Positions 17,171 to 26,632 of a stretch of 64,000 nucleotides of DNA are shown one piece after another. The stretch covers positions 62,001 to 126,000 of the forward strand of contig NZ_LJPW01000146.1 in NCBI RefSeq assembly GCF_001400735.1. Direction: 5' to 3'. Every line of letters begins with the position of its first letter. The first letter of the stretch is position 1. The notes beneath the pieces were generated by a model. That model searched no databases. It was not told the DNA's origin and was given only the letters and a program-made list of their open reading frames with translations. Made by a program: the position numbers and the translations under genes. This DNA is from Pseudomonas caricapapayae (GTDB lineage: Bacteria > Pseudomonadota > Gammaproteobacteria > Pseudomonadales > Pseudomonadaceae).

Positions 17171-18790
17171 ATGAATCGCAGAAATCTCCTGAAAGCGTCC
17201 ATGGCGTTGGCCGCCTACGGCAGCGTATCGGCCTCGGGGCTTTTTGCTGCGCGGGCACTGGCCGCCGCAGCCGATGGCGAGATCGAACACTTCGATTTTG
17301 CAGAGTTGCAGGCGCATGCCAAGAAGCTTGCGAGCAAAGGTTATGTGAGCAACAAGCAGGTGCTGCCACCGGTACTTGCGAACATGACGCCGCAGCAATT
17401 CAATGCCATCCGCTACGATCCGAATCATTCGCTGTGGAAAGACGTCCACGGCCAGCTCGACGTGCATTTCTTCCACGTCGGCATGGGCTTCAAGACCCCC
17501 GTGCGCATGTACAGCGTCGACCCGCAGAGCAAGCAGGCGCGGGAAGTGCATTTCCGCCATGACCTGTTCAACTACGAGAACAGCGGGATCGACAAGAACC
17601 TGGTCAAGGGCGATCTGGGCTTTGCCGGTTTCAAACTGTTCAAGGCGCCTGAAATCGCCATCAACGACGTCGTTTCGTTCCTCGGTGCCAGCTACTTCCG
17701 GGCCGTGGACAGCAACAAGCAATATGGTTTGTCCGCCCGTGGCCTGGCCATCGACAGCTATGCCAAACGTCAGGAAGAATTCCCCGACTTCACCAAGTTC
17801 TGGTTTGAAACGCCGGACAAGAACGCAACGCGCTTTGTGGTGTACGCGCTGCTCGACTCGCCAAGTGCAACCGGCGCCTACCGCTTCGACATCGACTGTC
17901 AGGCCGGTCAGGTGGTCATGGAAATCGACGCGCACATCAATGCCCGTACCGATATCCAGCAACTGGGCATTTCACCGATGACCAGCATGTTCAGTTGCGG
18001 TACTCACGAACGGCGCATGTGCGACACCATCCATCCGCAAATTCACGACTCGGATCGCCTGTCCATGTGGCGCGGCAATGGTGAGTGGATCTGCCGTCCG
18101 CTGAACAACCCGGCCAAACCACAGTTCAGCGCCTTCGCCGACACCGATCCGAAAGGTTTCGGGCTGGTGCAGAGCGATCACGAGTTCTCCAGCTATCAGG
18201 ACACTGTGGTCTGGTACAGCCGCCGCCCGAGCCTGTGGGTCGAGCCGATCACGGCGTGGGGCGAAGGCGAGGTCAGCCTGCTGGAGCTGCCCACCACTGG
18301 CGAGACAATGGACAACATCGTGGTGTTCTGGACACCGAAGACGCCGGTCAAGGCCGGAGACTCGATGAACTATGGCTACAAGCTGTTCTGGAGCCCGTTG
18401 CCACCGGTGAGCACGCCACTGGCGCAAGTCCACGCCACACGTTCAGGCATGGGCGGTTTTCTTGAAGGCTGGGCGCCGGGCGAGCACTACCCGAAAACCT
18501 GGGCACGCCGCTTTGCGGTGGACTTCAACGGCGGCGGCCTGGATCGCTTGCCGGAAGGTACCGGGATCGAACCCATCGTCACCGTCACTCATGGCAAGGT
18601 GCAGGACTTCAACATCCTCGTGCTGCCGGACATCAAGGGCTACCGTGTCACCTTCGACTGGGTGCCGGACAGCGACTCGGTCGAGCCGGTTGAAATGCGC
18701 ATGTTCATCCGCACCGGCGACCGTACGCTGAGCGAAACGTGGATGTACCAGTACTTCCCGCCAGCACCGGACAAGCGCAAGTACCCTTGA
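17171..18790 (+). CDS. opgD: Glucans biosynthesis protein D
   Basis: A periplasmic protein needed for the correct backbone of osmoregulated periplasmic glucans. It is about 539 residues long and carries a twin-arginine signal (NRRNLLKAS, residues 2-10) with a cleavage region ending about ALAAAA (residue 34), as known for OpgD/MdoD. The rest matches the MdoG/OpgD family (for example [12 protein letters not shown] and the conserved [16 protein letters not shown] region). The ATG at 17171 is chosen because it starts the Tat signal; upstream in-frame codons lack support. OPGs affect virulence and motility in P. syringae. Confidence 0.92.
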   Translation: MNRRNLLKASMALAAYGSVSASGLFAARALAAAADGEIEHFDFAELQAHAKKLASKGYVSNKQVLPPVLANMTPQQFNAIRYDPNHSLWKDVHGQLDVHFFHVGMGFKTPVRMYSVDPQSKQAREVHFRHDLFNYENSGIDKNLVKGDLGFAGFKLFKAPEIAINDVVSFLGASYFRAVDSNKQYGLSARGLAIDSYAKRQEEFPDFTKFWFETPDKNATRFVVYALLDSPSATGAYRFDIDCQAGQVVMEIDAHINARTDIQQLGISPMTSMFSCGTHERRMCDTIHPQIHDSDRLSMWRGNGEWICRPLNNPAKPQFSAFADTDPKGFGLVQSDHEFSSYQDTVVWYSRRPSLWVEPITAWGEGEVSLLELPTTGETMDNIVVFWTPKTPVKAGDSMNYGYKLFWSPLPPVSTPLAQVHATRSGMGGFLEGWAPGEHYPKTWARRFAVDFNGGGLDRLPEGTGIEPIVTVTHGKVQDFNILVLPDIKGYRVTFDWVPDSDSVEPVEMRMFIRTGDRTLSETWMYQYFPPAPDKRKYP

Positions 18791-19147
18791 TACGCAGCTG
18801 TGTGACGCAGGGCATTTCCACGCGGAGTGAGGAACGATAGGTATCTGCAGGAACGCCAGCGCGAGGAGCGCAAGGTCTCTGCAGGACCACTATCGTGCCC
18901 ATACTCCAGCGTGGGCATGTCGTTCCGGACGCTCCGCGTCCGGCTCTGACAAGCCGCGTTCCAGCTCCGCGTTGAAGCAGTGCAACCGATCTGAAGCTTA
19001 GACCGGTAAGCAGCCCGAATCGTATGCCTTCATTGAAGGCACATCTTCCTACGCATCGATATGAAGACATGAAGCCTCCCTCCACATAGCACCAGCTTGA
19101 TGCTTTCCGAGGGAAATTTTCGGGGATTCCGGCGTACACCCCCTTAT
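18791..19147. repeat. Intergenic repeat patch (family 1)
   Basis: A 357-bp gap. The part 18799-18952 holds a direct unit (GCGGAGTGAGGAACGATAG near 18821), a diverged tandem of it, and the inverted unit (CTATCGTGCCCATACTCC near 18891). The same family occurs at 462-598, 21150-21290, 29986-30085 and 50263-50312. No gene is supported in the remainder. Confidence 0.65.
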
Positions 19148-20038
19148 TCAGACATAATTGTTTACGATAGCGTCTCTAGCATTCAGGTAGCTTTCAAGGT
19201 AAGAAAGCGGCACGCTGTTGAAAGCCGACTCCCTCCCGGATGGATCCCGATAGACGGTGTGCAGGTTTTGCGTCCCTGCCACTTGATCGAACATGACCGG
19301 CTTGTTTTCTCGAATTACCGATTGTGCGTAAAAAGCGCCGCTGGAGCTTGAATACGACTTCGCTCTTATTTCAGCATCCACCCTGTCGTTGGAAACGGGC
19401 TTGAGGGCAAATGCAGCTTTAAGCTTGGCAGACCGTATAGGACCGCCTTCAGAAGCGGTCTCGGTGACAACAGGCGTCGTGGTAACGCTTCTCTCACCAT
19501 ATGTATGAACTTTTTTCAGCCCCTGCCAAGGATCCACTACTACCGCATGGTCGCCAGTGTTGCGGTCTCGCCAGTCGCCGACAATCACAAGGCTGTGCTG
19601 ATATGACTCCAGCACTTTAAGCACAGGCACGTTCCTCTGATTGCGCTGGAGCTCGGCAAATACCGTTTTCGCGTACTCACCGCAATTGCCGCCACCGGTC
19701 TCCATTATGCCTTTGATCTGCTGGTCCTGGCTCGCTCGTTCGTCAACACGACTGCGGCACATTTCCTTGCGCATCCAGCTTCGTCCGCCACTCATCCACA
19801 CGTTGGCTTCTTGATTCCCCGGGCCGTCCGGAAAAGTTTCATGGGCGGTCTTCAGCAAGATATTATGCGCCAGAGACATTGTGTCGAAGGTCGCCGCAGA
19901 CACCTGGATTATCTGACCATTGCGCCTTCCCGCAGACAATGACTCAAGGCGCGAGTCATGAGCGTCTGATAAGGAAACATAGTGATTGGTCGAGTGGGTC
20001 GGGCTGCTACCGCTTGGTCCAGCAAAGCAACGAAACAT
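19148..20038 (-). CDS. Candidate type III effector, papain-like Cys protease fold
   Basis: A 296-residue protein with a Ser- and Thr-rich N-terminus without early acidic residues, as in P. syringae type III secretion signals. Cys119 (GGGNCGEY), His148 (HSLVIVGD) and Asp169 (VVVDPW) are spaced like the triad of YopT/AvrPphB-type cysteine proteases or transglutaminase-fold effectors; His164 is an alternative. It starts 9 bp after a CesT-like chaperone gene, and the pair follows a canonical hrp box. G+C is near 50 percent in a sample line, below its neighbours, suggesting transfer. I cannot assign a Hop family name. Host target is unknown. Confidence 0.75.
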   Translation of the reverse strand: MFRCFAGPSGSSPTHSTNHYVSLSDAHDSRLESLSAGRRNGQIIQVSAATFDTMSLAHNILLKTAHETFPDGPGNQEANVWMSGGRSWMRKEMCRSRVDERASQDQQIKGIMETGGGNCGEYAKTVFAELQRNQRNVPVLKVLESYQHSLVIVGDWRDRNTGDHAVVVDPWQGLKKVHTYGERSVTTTPVVTETASEGGPIRSAKLKAAFALKPVSNDRVDAEIRAKSYSSSSGAFYAQSVIRENKPVMFDQVAGTQNLHTVYRDPSGRESAFNSVPLSYLESYLNARDAIVNNYV

Positions 20039-20047
20039 TACAGCGCC

Positions 20048-20542
20048 TCACAATTTAATCGATGGATGCAGCCCGTGTGATGCAGGCGCTCTCGCAAATG
20101 ATACAGACCGATTGCCGAGCGGAGATTTCAGCCACTCCCCCAGTGCCTGAGCATGTTCGATGACACTATCGACCAGCCTGAATATTCCGGCAGAGTCCAG
20201 TTCCGACAAGGGTTGCCGCGTAGAAAGTAGTACTTCTCTGGTTTCCGGAGCGACGCCCACGCTCAGCACTGGATGCTCAAGGCCGAAAAGATTTTCCGAC
20301 AGTAAAGCCATATAAGCGTCATCACCAACCTCTTCTGAAAGTCTTCCCGCTTTACAGGCAATACTCAGATAACCTCGTAGATTGCCCATAAGATAAATGT
20401 CCAGGTTTTCAATGGACACAATAAAAACGTCCCGACCCTGAGTATCTGCTGGGGAAACATTGATTTGATATTTTTTCAGCAGATCAGCGATGACGCTCTG
20501 AAATACAGGATCTATCACAGTGGCTGAGTCTCGGCTAACCAT
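20048..20542 (-). CDS. Type III secretion chaperone (CesT/Shc type)
   Basis: A 164-residue small protein with the features of class I effector chaperones: a short N-terminal helix followed by alternating strands, a central LGxxHPVLS-like segment (FGLEHPVLSVGV) and a C-terminal helix region. Such chaperones bind the N-terminus of their cognate effector in the cytoplasm and guide it to the secretion ATPase. The start at 20542 has a strong ribosome binding site (GGGAGGG). It lies 80 bp downstream of an hrp box and directly before the effector gene. Confidence 0.8.
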   Translation of the reverse strand: MVSRDSATVIDPVFQSVIADLLKKYQINVSPADTQGRDVFIVSIENLDIYLMGNLRGYLSIACKAGRLSEEVGDDAYMALLSENLFGLEHPVLSVGVAPETREVLLSTRQPLSELDSAGIFRLVDSVIEHAQALGEWLKSPLGNRSVSFARAPASHGLHPSIKL

Positions 20543-20621
20543 TGCACACCCTCCCAAAAACCTCCGCACTTTCGGTTGCACCGAAAGGATCAGCACTCTA
20601 TTTATGAAAAAAAGCTCACAC

Positions 20622-20649
20622 TAAGTGGCGCTGACAAAAAATGAGTTCC
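20622..20649 (-). promoter_or_regulatory. hrp box (HrpL promoter)
   Basis: On the minus strand, GGAACT - 15 bases - CCACTTA matches the HrpL sigma factor consensus GGAAC(C/T)-N15/16-CCACNNA. It lies 80 bp upstream of the chaperone start and in the right orientation. Confidence 0.88.
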
Positions 20650-20701
20650 GTGAAAGACCAAGTAATTGGCATCAATCCGCACCAGTACTGGCTTCCCGCC
20701 C

Positions 20702-20989
20702 ATGACGGAAATTTCGGCGGTTCCGGCTTACAACCCCTATCAGCAGGAAACACTGAGCCAGGCCAACATGCTGCGCCGGGTGTATGAGGCGCTAAGCATG
20801 GAAAGGCGTGGCAAAGCGCAAACACTGTATTTTGCGCAGATGAGCAAAGCGTTCTTGCCTCGGGATCCGTTCAGCTGCGTGCTGTGCGGAGCGCGGATGG
20901 TGTACACCGCAGCCATCGCCGGCCTGACAGTGCAGGGCCTGGTCAACAATGCCCAAAGCATCGCGAAATTGAGGTATGTACGGGACTGA
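20702..20989 (+). CDS. Small hypothetical protein
   Basis: A 95-residue open frame from the ATG at 20702, divergent from the effector operon. It has a soluble N-terminal half, two Cys in FSCVLCGARM and a weakly hydrophobic C-terminal segment. I see no family. It may be a real small gene or a leftover of the transferred island. Confidence 0.4.
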   Translation: MTEISAVPAYNPYQQETLSQANMLRRVYEALSMERRGKAQTLYFAQMSKAFLPRDPFSCVLCGARMVYTAAIAGLTVQGLVNNAQSIAKLRYVRD

Positions 20990-21094
20990 TGCGGGGAAGG
21001 TGCGCCTGACATTCACGAAACACGGCAAAACGCGTTTCCCCAGAATCGACGCCACGTCGGCATCACGCCGAGAGAACCTTTTTCGGCGAATTAC

Positions 21095-21127
21095 CTTGTA
21101 TAGGAATTATTGAAATTCCTATACAAG
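21095..21127. repeat. Perfect 14-bp inverted repeat
   Basis: CTTGTATAGGAATT and its exact reverse complement are separated by five bases (ATTGA). There is no T tract after either arm. It is A+T-rich, unlike the surrounding DNA, and sits between the effector island and the repeat patch. Confidence 0.6.
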
Positions 21128-21149
21128 AACTGTAGCGCGTCGCAGATTT

Positions 21150-21290
21150 GTGACGCAGAGCGTCACGCAAGGCATTCCCACGCGGAGCGTGAGGAACGAT
21201 AGGTGTCTGGGCTGGAGCGTGTGGAGCGCAAGGTGTCCAGGCCGAAGCGTGAGGAACGACAGGTGTGTTTATGGGCATGTCGTTCCGGGC
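21150..21290. repeat. Intergenic repeat patch with 30-bp tandem units
   Basis: A family 1 unit (21150-21202) runs into three 30-bp tandem units starting at 21184, 21214 and 21244 (each begins G(G/A)AGCGTG and contains AGGTGT near its middle). An inverted piece (GGGCATGTCGTTCC) closes the patch. The rest of the gap, 21291-21498, shows no gene. Confidence 0.6.
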
Positions 21291-21498
21291 AGGATGTGCA
21301 GCACATAACCCTTAATCCCGATTAATTAATTGACAGTTGCCCAAACTGCGACTGATATACGTGTTGTCATGCCGTTGCGAGCATTCGCTCCAGACCCTTT
21401 ATCTCCCAAAGCCTTCCTGTATCGACGCGAGCCTCGTGATCGTCGTGCGGTAGCTTTGTCCGCGCAATTCCCTCGACGCATATCAGAAGGCAGCCAGC

Positions 21499-22782
21499 AT
21501 GGCGTTGACTACTGCGAACAGCGCCGACGCCAGGTCGTCGCTGATGTCCTTTGACAAGTCCACAGTGATGGTATGGGTCGCGATCAGCCTGATACTGGTC
21601 GAAACCTTTTCCGGAGCCTTGCGTTTCTACTTCGATCAGGCAGGCATCAGCCCCCTGCTCTACCTGCCCAAAGCCGCCTGCATCCTGCTGTTTACGCTTG
21701 AACTGCGCACGTTCAGAGCCGGAAGGTTGTTCTGGACGTTCATGATCCTCTGGCTGATTTCAGGGCTGCTGGCCATGTTGCATCGCGCCAGTGTCTACAA
21801 CCTCGCGTTCAGTCTGTTTGCACTGAGCCCGTTGGTGTTTGGCCTGGTCTGTGGCAAGCACCTGCTGTATCGCCGCAAACTGTTGTACCGGGCCATCGGC
21901 TTTTGCCTGCTGGCCTCACTGCTGGGCATCGCTCTGGACAAGTTCACCTCGGTGCCCTGGAAGGGCTACAGCTACAGCGTGGGTGAAACCGAATTGAGCG
22001 CCAACACCACATGGAGCGCGGACGAGGTGGACCGCATTGCCGGCTTCGCCAGAGTGTCCAATGTGCTGTCGATCATGATCGCCTTCTACACGCTGTACCT
22101 GCTCATGTTCCTGCGCTCGCGCCTGATGATGCTGTTGCTGAGCGCCACGGCGCTTTACGCCATCGTGCTGACCACCAGCAAAGCACCGGCGGCCGCGTTT
22201 GCCTTAACCATCGTTCTGCTGTCGATGCGGCGGATGAACTGGACTTGCCGGGCGCTCTGTACCGTAGTGGTGGGCATCGGGTTGCTGCTGCCGACTCTGG
22301 GGCTGATTGCCAGTCCTGATGCCTACGTGGTCAGCAGCGGCGGCCCTCTGGCGTCGCTGTATGACCGGCTGATCAATACCTGGCCCGGCCTGATCAGTGC
22401 CATGAGCCGCGAAGGCTGGATGATCAGTGGCGCGGGCTTCGGCATGGTCGGTAGCACGATGGGGTTGTTTCCGGTGGCCGGTGGCGGAGTCTTTCTCGGC
22501 ATGGACAGCTCGGCCCTGTATCTGTGGGCAATGCTGGGCGTGCTCGGGCTGTTGCTGTATGCGCTGCAGATACCGCTGCTGTTCAGGCTGATCGACGACC
22601 AGACCCGTGTCGGTCACATGCTGTTGGCCATCAGCTTCTGCTGGTGCCTGATCAGCTGGACCACTGACATGTTCGAGGTGGCTGTTGCCAACCTGTTTAT
22701 AGGCCTGGCAATTGGTCATGTGATTGGCGCACGACATTCCGCTACGGGCCAGGCATTCGGCCTGACGTCGACTGCCCGCTAA
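21499..22782 (+). CDS. O-antigen ligase/polymerase-like membrane protein
   Basis: A 427-residue integral membrane protein with about ten to twelve hydrophobic segments and one larger periplasmic loop (about 290-330, with YDRLINTWPGLISAM and GAGFGMVG) typical of the Wzy/WaaL superfamily. Members join or polymerise sugar repeat units on the periplasmic side of the inner membrane. No glycosyltransferases are next to it; the next gene is an acyltransferase, so the pair may tailor a surface polysaccharide made elsewhere. Substrate is unknown. Confidence 0.7.
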   Translation: MALTTANSADARSSLMSFDKSTVMVWVAISLILVETFSGALRFYFDQAGISPLLYLPKAACILLFTLELRTFRAGRLFWTFMILWLISGLLAMLHRASVYNLAFSLFALSPLVFGLVCGKHLLYRRKLLYRAIGFCLLASLLGIALDKFTSVPWKGYSYSVGETELSANTTWSADEVDRIAGFARVSNVLSIMIAFYTLYLLMFLRSRLMMLLLSATALYAIVLTTSKAPAAAFALTIVLLSMRRMNWTCRALCTVVVGIGLLLPTLGLIASPDAYVVSSGGPLASLYDRLINTWPGLISAMSREGWMISGAGFGMVGSTMGLFPVAGGGVFLGMDSSALYLWAMLGVLGLLLYALQIPLLFRLIDDQTRVGHMLLAISFCWCLISWTTDMFEVAVANLFIGLAIGHVIGARHSATGQAFGLTSTAR

Positions 22783-22866
22783 ATACCGACAATCCTGTTG
22801 GCAACGGTCGTTTTCGGCTGATCCGTAGCCCCTTTCGCACGATCATCCACTGGATGGCTTTCTCAA

Positions 22867-24753
22867 ATGGACTTTAGAAAAGACATTAACGGACTGCGCG
22901 CCATCGCGGTGATCGCAGTGCTGCTCTTTCACTTCCAGCCTGCCTGGCTGCCTGGCGGTTTTGCCGGTGTGGACGTGTTTTTCGTGATTTCGGGGTATCT
23001 GATTACCGGGATCATTCTGCGGGGCCTGAGGAGCGGCAAATTCAGGCTGGCGGCGTTCTATGCGTCGCGGGCCAGACGCATTGTCCCGGCCCTTGCCACG
23101 CTGTGTCTTGCCTTGCTGGTGCTGGGCTGGGTTTCTCTGTTGCCGCTGGACTACAGCGCATTGGGCACGCAGGTGGCCAGCAGCCTGGGGTTCGTCTCCA
23201 ATTTTGTCTATTGGCGCGAGGCCGGTTACTTCACCGCCGGTGCTCATGAAAAATGGCTGCTGCACACCTGGTCGCTGTCGGTGGAATGGCAGTTTTACCT
23301 GCTGTACCCGATTGCGCTGTTGTTACTCGCTCGCTTCGTCGCGCTGCACAACCTGCGCTGGTGGGTGCTGGGTGCATGCCTGGGGGGCTTTGTGCTGTGT
23401 GTGCTTGCCTCGTCCCAATGGCCGGAGGCTGCTTTCTACCTGCTGCCGACCCGCGCCTGGGAGCTGCTGGCGGGTGGCGTGGCATGCCTGTTCCCGCTGC
23501 AACTCAAGGCCATGCAGCAACGCGTTCTGGAGCAGGTCGGAATGGGGCTGATCGTGGCCGGTTTCTGCCTGTTGTCAGTGCAGGACACATGGCCAGGGCA
23601 CTTGGTATTGATGCCGGTGCTGGGGACTTTCGCGGTGATCGCGGCGGCACGCAATGACTCGCTGCTGACCTGCAACCCGCTGTTTCAGTGGACAGGCAAA
23701 CTGTCGTACTCGTTGTACCTGTGGCACTGGCCAGTGGTGGTGTGGATGAACTACGCCGGTTTGCTGAACGAGACTCGCACGGTGCTGCCGGGCATTGGTA
23801 TCGCGGTGATACTGGGGCTGATTTCATCGCGGCTGATCGAGCAGTCCGCCAGTGCCCATCAGCCTGACCCGCGCCGCAGGTTTACCACGCTGGGTACGCT
23901 GGTCGTGTTGGTGTTCATGGGTGGCGCGCTGGTGAGTGCAACGCAAGGGGTGGTATCGCCACTTCGCCCGATCAGCGTTTCGGACAGGGCGCATTTCATT
24001 CAGGAATACGTTGATCGCCAGCACAACCTGTACGAGCCTTATTGGCTGAAATGTGATGCCTTTTCCGCCCTCACCCAGCGTGGCCAATCGGGCATCGACG
24101 AGGCCTGTACTCGCAAACAGGGGCCAGGGGGCGTGTTCTTGTGGGGTGACTCTCACGCACAGGCGCTGTCGCTCGGGCTACGAACCCTGCTGACTCGCAA
24201 TACGCCCTTCTACCAGGTGGCATCGGCCAGCTGTCTGCCCGGCCTGAGCGACCATGCGGGCCGTACCTCGGCAACCAGCAAAGCCTGCGATTACTCCAAC
24301 AGGACTGCCCTGCAAAGTATCGAAAGGCTACGTCCGGACATCGTGGTCATTGCGCAAAAAGATGGCCATGACAAAACCGACTGGCAGCGGATCGCGACCC
24401 GACTCAAAGGCTTTGGCGTGAAGCACATTGTGCTGATCGGCCCGGTACCGTCGTGGAATCCATCGCTGCCCAGCGTCATAGTCAACCGTCATTGGGGACT
24501 GAGCGAGTCGCATATCCGCGATCCGGCACTGGATCAGAGCGTCATGCTGGTGGACCAGGCAACCCGCAGGCTGGCCGCATCCGCAGGCATCCGGTTTGTG
24601 TCGCTGATCGACAAACTGTGCATCGCCGATGCCTGTCTGGTACGTGTGGAAGACAGCCGCTCATTGCTGCAGATCGACTCGGGGCATCTGAGCGTAGAAG
24701 GCTCGCTGTACGTCGTGCGCAACTACGTGCTGCCGCAGCTGGTGAATGAGTGA
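22867..24753 (+). CDS. OafA-type acyltransferase with SGNH domain
   Basis: A 628-residue protein of the OafA/YrhL type, which O-acetylates surface polysaccharides. The N-terminal membrane acyltransferase_3 domain (about 1-345) begins with the hallmark DINGLRAIAVIAVLLFH and VFFVISGYLI. The C-terminal SGNH domain (about 410-620) shows the nucleophile block GDSHAQ and the late D..H pair in SGHLS. It follows the polymerase-like gene by 84 bp on the same strand and may share its transcript. Confidence 0.88.
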   Translation: MDFRKDINGLRAIAVIAVLLFHFQPAWLPGGFAGVDVFFVISGYLITGIILRGLRSGKFRLAAFYASRARRIVPALATLCLALLVLGWVSLLPLDYSALGTQVASSLGFVSNFVYWREAGYFTAGAHEKWLLHTWSLSVEWQFYLLYPIALLLLARFVALHNLRWWVLGACLGGFVLCVLASSQWPEAAFYLLPTRAWELLAGGVACLFPLQLKAMQQRVLEQVGMGLIVAGFCLLSVQDTWPGHLVLMPVLGTFAVIAAARNDSLLTCNPLFQWTGKLSYSLYLWHWPVVVWMNYAGLLNETRTVLPGIGIAVILGLISSRLIEQSASAHQPDPRRRFTTLGTLVVLVFMGGALVSATQGVVSPLRPISVSDRAHFIQEYVDRQHNLYEPYWLKCDAFSALTQRGQSGIDEACTRKQGPGGVFLWGDSHAQALSLGLRTLLTRNTPFYQVASASCLPGLSDHAGRTSATSKACDYSNRTALQSIERLRPDIVVIAQKDGHDKTDWQRIATRLKGFGVKHIVLIGPVPSWNPSLPSVIVNRHWGLSESHIRDPALDQSVMLVDQATRRLAASAGIRFVSLIDKLCIADACLVRVEDSRSLLQIDSGHLSVEGSLYVVRNYVLPQLVNE

Positions 24754-24878
24754 GCACGCCGTTTTGCGATGCAAGGCGGAACCCAGCGTATCCCCACAAT
24801 CCGTACACGAGAGAACGCCACCGTACCTGAGCCCCCGCCGGTATTTGCGGACGTTCTGCGTCCGATCCTGACGCTTGA

Positions 24879-25517
24879 TCAGTGAAGCTCTTTGAGCCGC
24901 TCGGCAAACTTGACGAGGTCGGCCAGAGAGTCGGCTTCCATCTTGCGCATGACCGAACCACGCCGGACCTTGACGGTGATTTCACTCACATTCAGGCGGG
25001 CTGCAATCTGCTTGTTGAGCAAGCCACTGACGACCAGTTCCATCACCTGCTGCTCGCCCGGATTGAGGCTGGCATGACGACGCTGTAACTCGGCTTCGAT
25101 GGCGGCGTTGCGCCGACGGCCACGGTCGCGCTCAAGCCCAGCCTGAAGTGCGTCCAGCAGGTCCTGTTCACGAAAGGGCTTGGTCAGAAACTCTACCGCA
25201 CCGGCCTTCATTGCCCGCACGGACATGGGAATGTCGCCATGCCCGGTGATGAAAATGACCGGCAGAAAAATCCCCGACCTGGCCATATGCTCCTGAAAGT
25301 CCAGGCCGCTCATGCCCGGCATGCGGATGTCCAGGATCAGGCAGCCCGGCGCGTCAGGACGAGGGGTGTCCATGAACTCGCGGGTCGAGCCGAACAGCAT
25401 GCTGCGCAATCCGACCGATGCCAGCAGGTCTTCCAGAGACGAGCGCACCGAAAGGTCGTCATCAATGACAAAGATGATCGGCTCTTCGGCCTGCGGAGCG
25501 GTGGTGATTGTGTTCAT
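24879..25517 (-). CDS. FixJ/NarL-type response regulator
   Basis: A 212-residue two-component regulator: receiver domain (about 13-125) with the acidic pocket DDD, phospho-acceptor Asp in LILDIRMPG (about residue 63) and Lys in TKPF, then a LuxR-type helix-turn-helix (about 150-205). The start codon overlaps the kinase stop by one base, so the two are coupled. The ATG at 25517 fits the usual receiver N-terminus. Lying at the end of an operon with an ABC transporter, it may control that transporter (inference). Confidence 0.88.
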   Translation of the reverse strand: MNTITTAPQAEEPIIFVIDDDLSVRSSLEDLLASVGLRSMLFGSTREFMDTPRPDAPGCLILDIRMPGMSGLDFQEHMARSGIFLPVIFITGHGDIPMSVRAMKAGAVEFLTKPFREQDLLDALQAGLERDRGRRRNAAIEAELQRRHASLNPGEQQVMELVVSGLLNKQIAARLNVSEITVKVRRGSVMRKMEADSLADLVKFAERLKELH

Positions 25518-26584
25518 CAGCTTTCCATCTTTCCAGTGGGCAGAGTGAAATGAAACATAGCCCCGGTTGACGGGTTGGGCGTCATCCAGATCCGGCCGCC
25601 ATGAGCTTCGATGATAGACCGGCTGATCGCCAGGCCAATCCCCATACCCTCCTCCTTGGTGGTATAGAAAGCGTCGAAAAGCCGGTCGGCTTCTTCCGGC
25701 TGAACCCCTATGCCGCTGTCGCTGACAGTGAACTCGATTTCCATGCCCCCACGCCACTCGACCCGTACATTCAACTGCGCCTGTTCGGGTTCGACTTTCC
25801 TCATCGCGTCCATGCCATTGAGCATCAGGTTCAGCAACACCTGCTGGATCTGCACCCGGTCAGCCAGCAATGGTGGCATGCCCTCAGGTACGTCAACCGA
25901 CAGTGTCACGCCCTGCCCGTCCAGCTCGCTGTGCGCCAGCGCGACGATCTCGGCCACCGTGTCTGCCACGCTGATCCACTCTTTGTGCGTCGACGAGCGC
26001 TTCGCCAGGGCGCGGACTCGCACGATGATATCCCCGGCGCGGTTGGCGTCACCGATCATGCGCTCGACGGCCTGGCGGGCCTTTTCCAGATTGGCAGGCT
26101 CGGTGGCCAGCCAGCGCTGGCAGGCGTTACCGCTGATGACAATCGCGGACAGCGGTTGATTCACCTCATGGGCAATGGACGCAGCAAGCTCGCCCAACTG
26201 GTTGACCCGGGCGATGTGCGCCAGCTGCGAACGCGCTTCATGGACCGTGCGGATGGCCCGCGCCATGCGCAACGCCAGCCAGGTAGTTATGGCGATGGCG
26301 GCCAGACTGATGACGCAGTTGATCAGCCCGGACGCCTCACTGCCTCTGGAGGTGGTCATCTCGTAACTGACCACCGTGAGCAACATGCACACCAATGCCA
26401 CGACAATCACGCCCCTGGCCGGCAAAAACCAGACTGCCAGCAACACCACAGCGATCTGGAACACCCCCACGGCGATCTCCAGATCGGTAAGGGTATCGGC
26501 CACCGCGATCACCAGCGCCAGCGCCAGCAAAGCGACCCACCTGACTGCCATCGCAGCCCTGCTACAGGATTCTGGCTCGTGCAT
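25517..26584 (-). CDS. Membrane sensor histidine kinase
   Basis: A 355-residue kinase with about four to five N-terminal membrane helices (residues 10-105) and almost no periplasmic domain, so the signal is probably sensed within the membrane or through a partner. The phospho-acceptor motif is SIAHEVNQPLSAI (about 136-148); the ATPase domain has NLMLNGMDAM, DSGIG and GMGIGL. This is the FixL/DctB-like kinase class. The ATG at 26584 has a good ribosome binding site (GAGAGGG); a TTG at 26605 is an alternative. It follows the ABC ATPase by 48 bp. Confidence 0.88.
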   Translation of the reverse strand: MHEPESCSRAAMAVRWVALLALALVIAVADTLTDLEIAVGVFQIAVVLLAVWFLPARGVIVVALVCMLLTVVSYEMTTSRGSEASGLINCVISLAAIAITTWLALRMARAIRTVHEARSQLAHIARVNQLGELAASIAHEVNQPLSAIVISGNACQRWLATEPANLEKARQAVERMIGDANRAGDIIVRVRALAKRSSTHKEWISVADTVAEIVALAHSELDGQGVTLSVDVPEGMPPLLADRVQIQQVLLNLMLNGMDAMRKVEPEQAQLNVRVEWRGGMEIEFTVSDSGIGVQPEEADRLFDAFYTTKEEGMGIGLAISRSIIEAHGGRIWMTPNPSTGAMFHFTLPTGKMES

Positions 26585-26632
26585 CGGCACCCTCTCGCTC
26601 TTCAAACGCCCGCAGAGTATGTCTTACACATC

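Noticed and set aside
18705-19139. Minus-strand open frame of 144 codons between opgD and the effector
   Set aside because: It covers the repeat patch and the end of opgD, has no ribosome binding site and reads like translated repeat.
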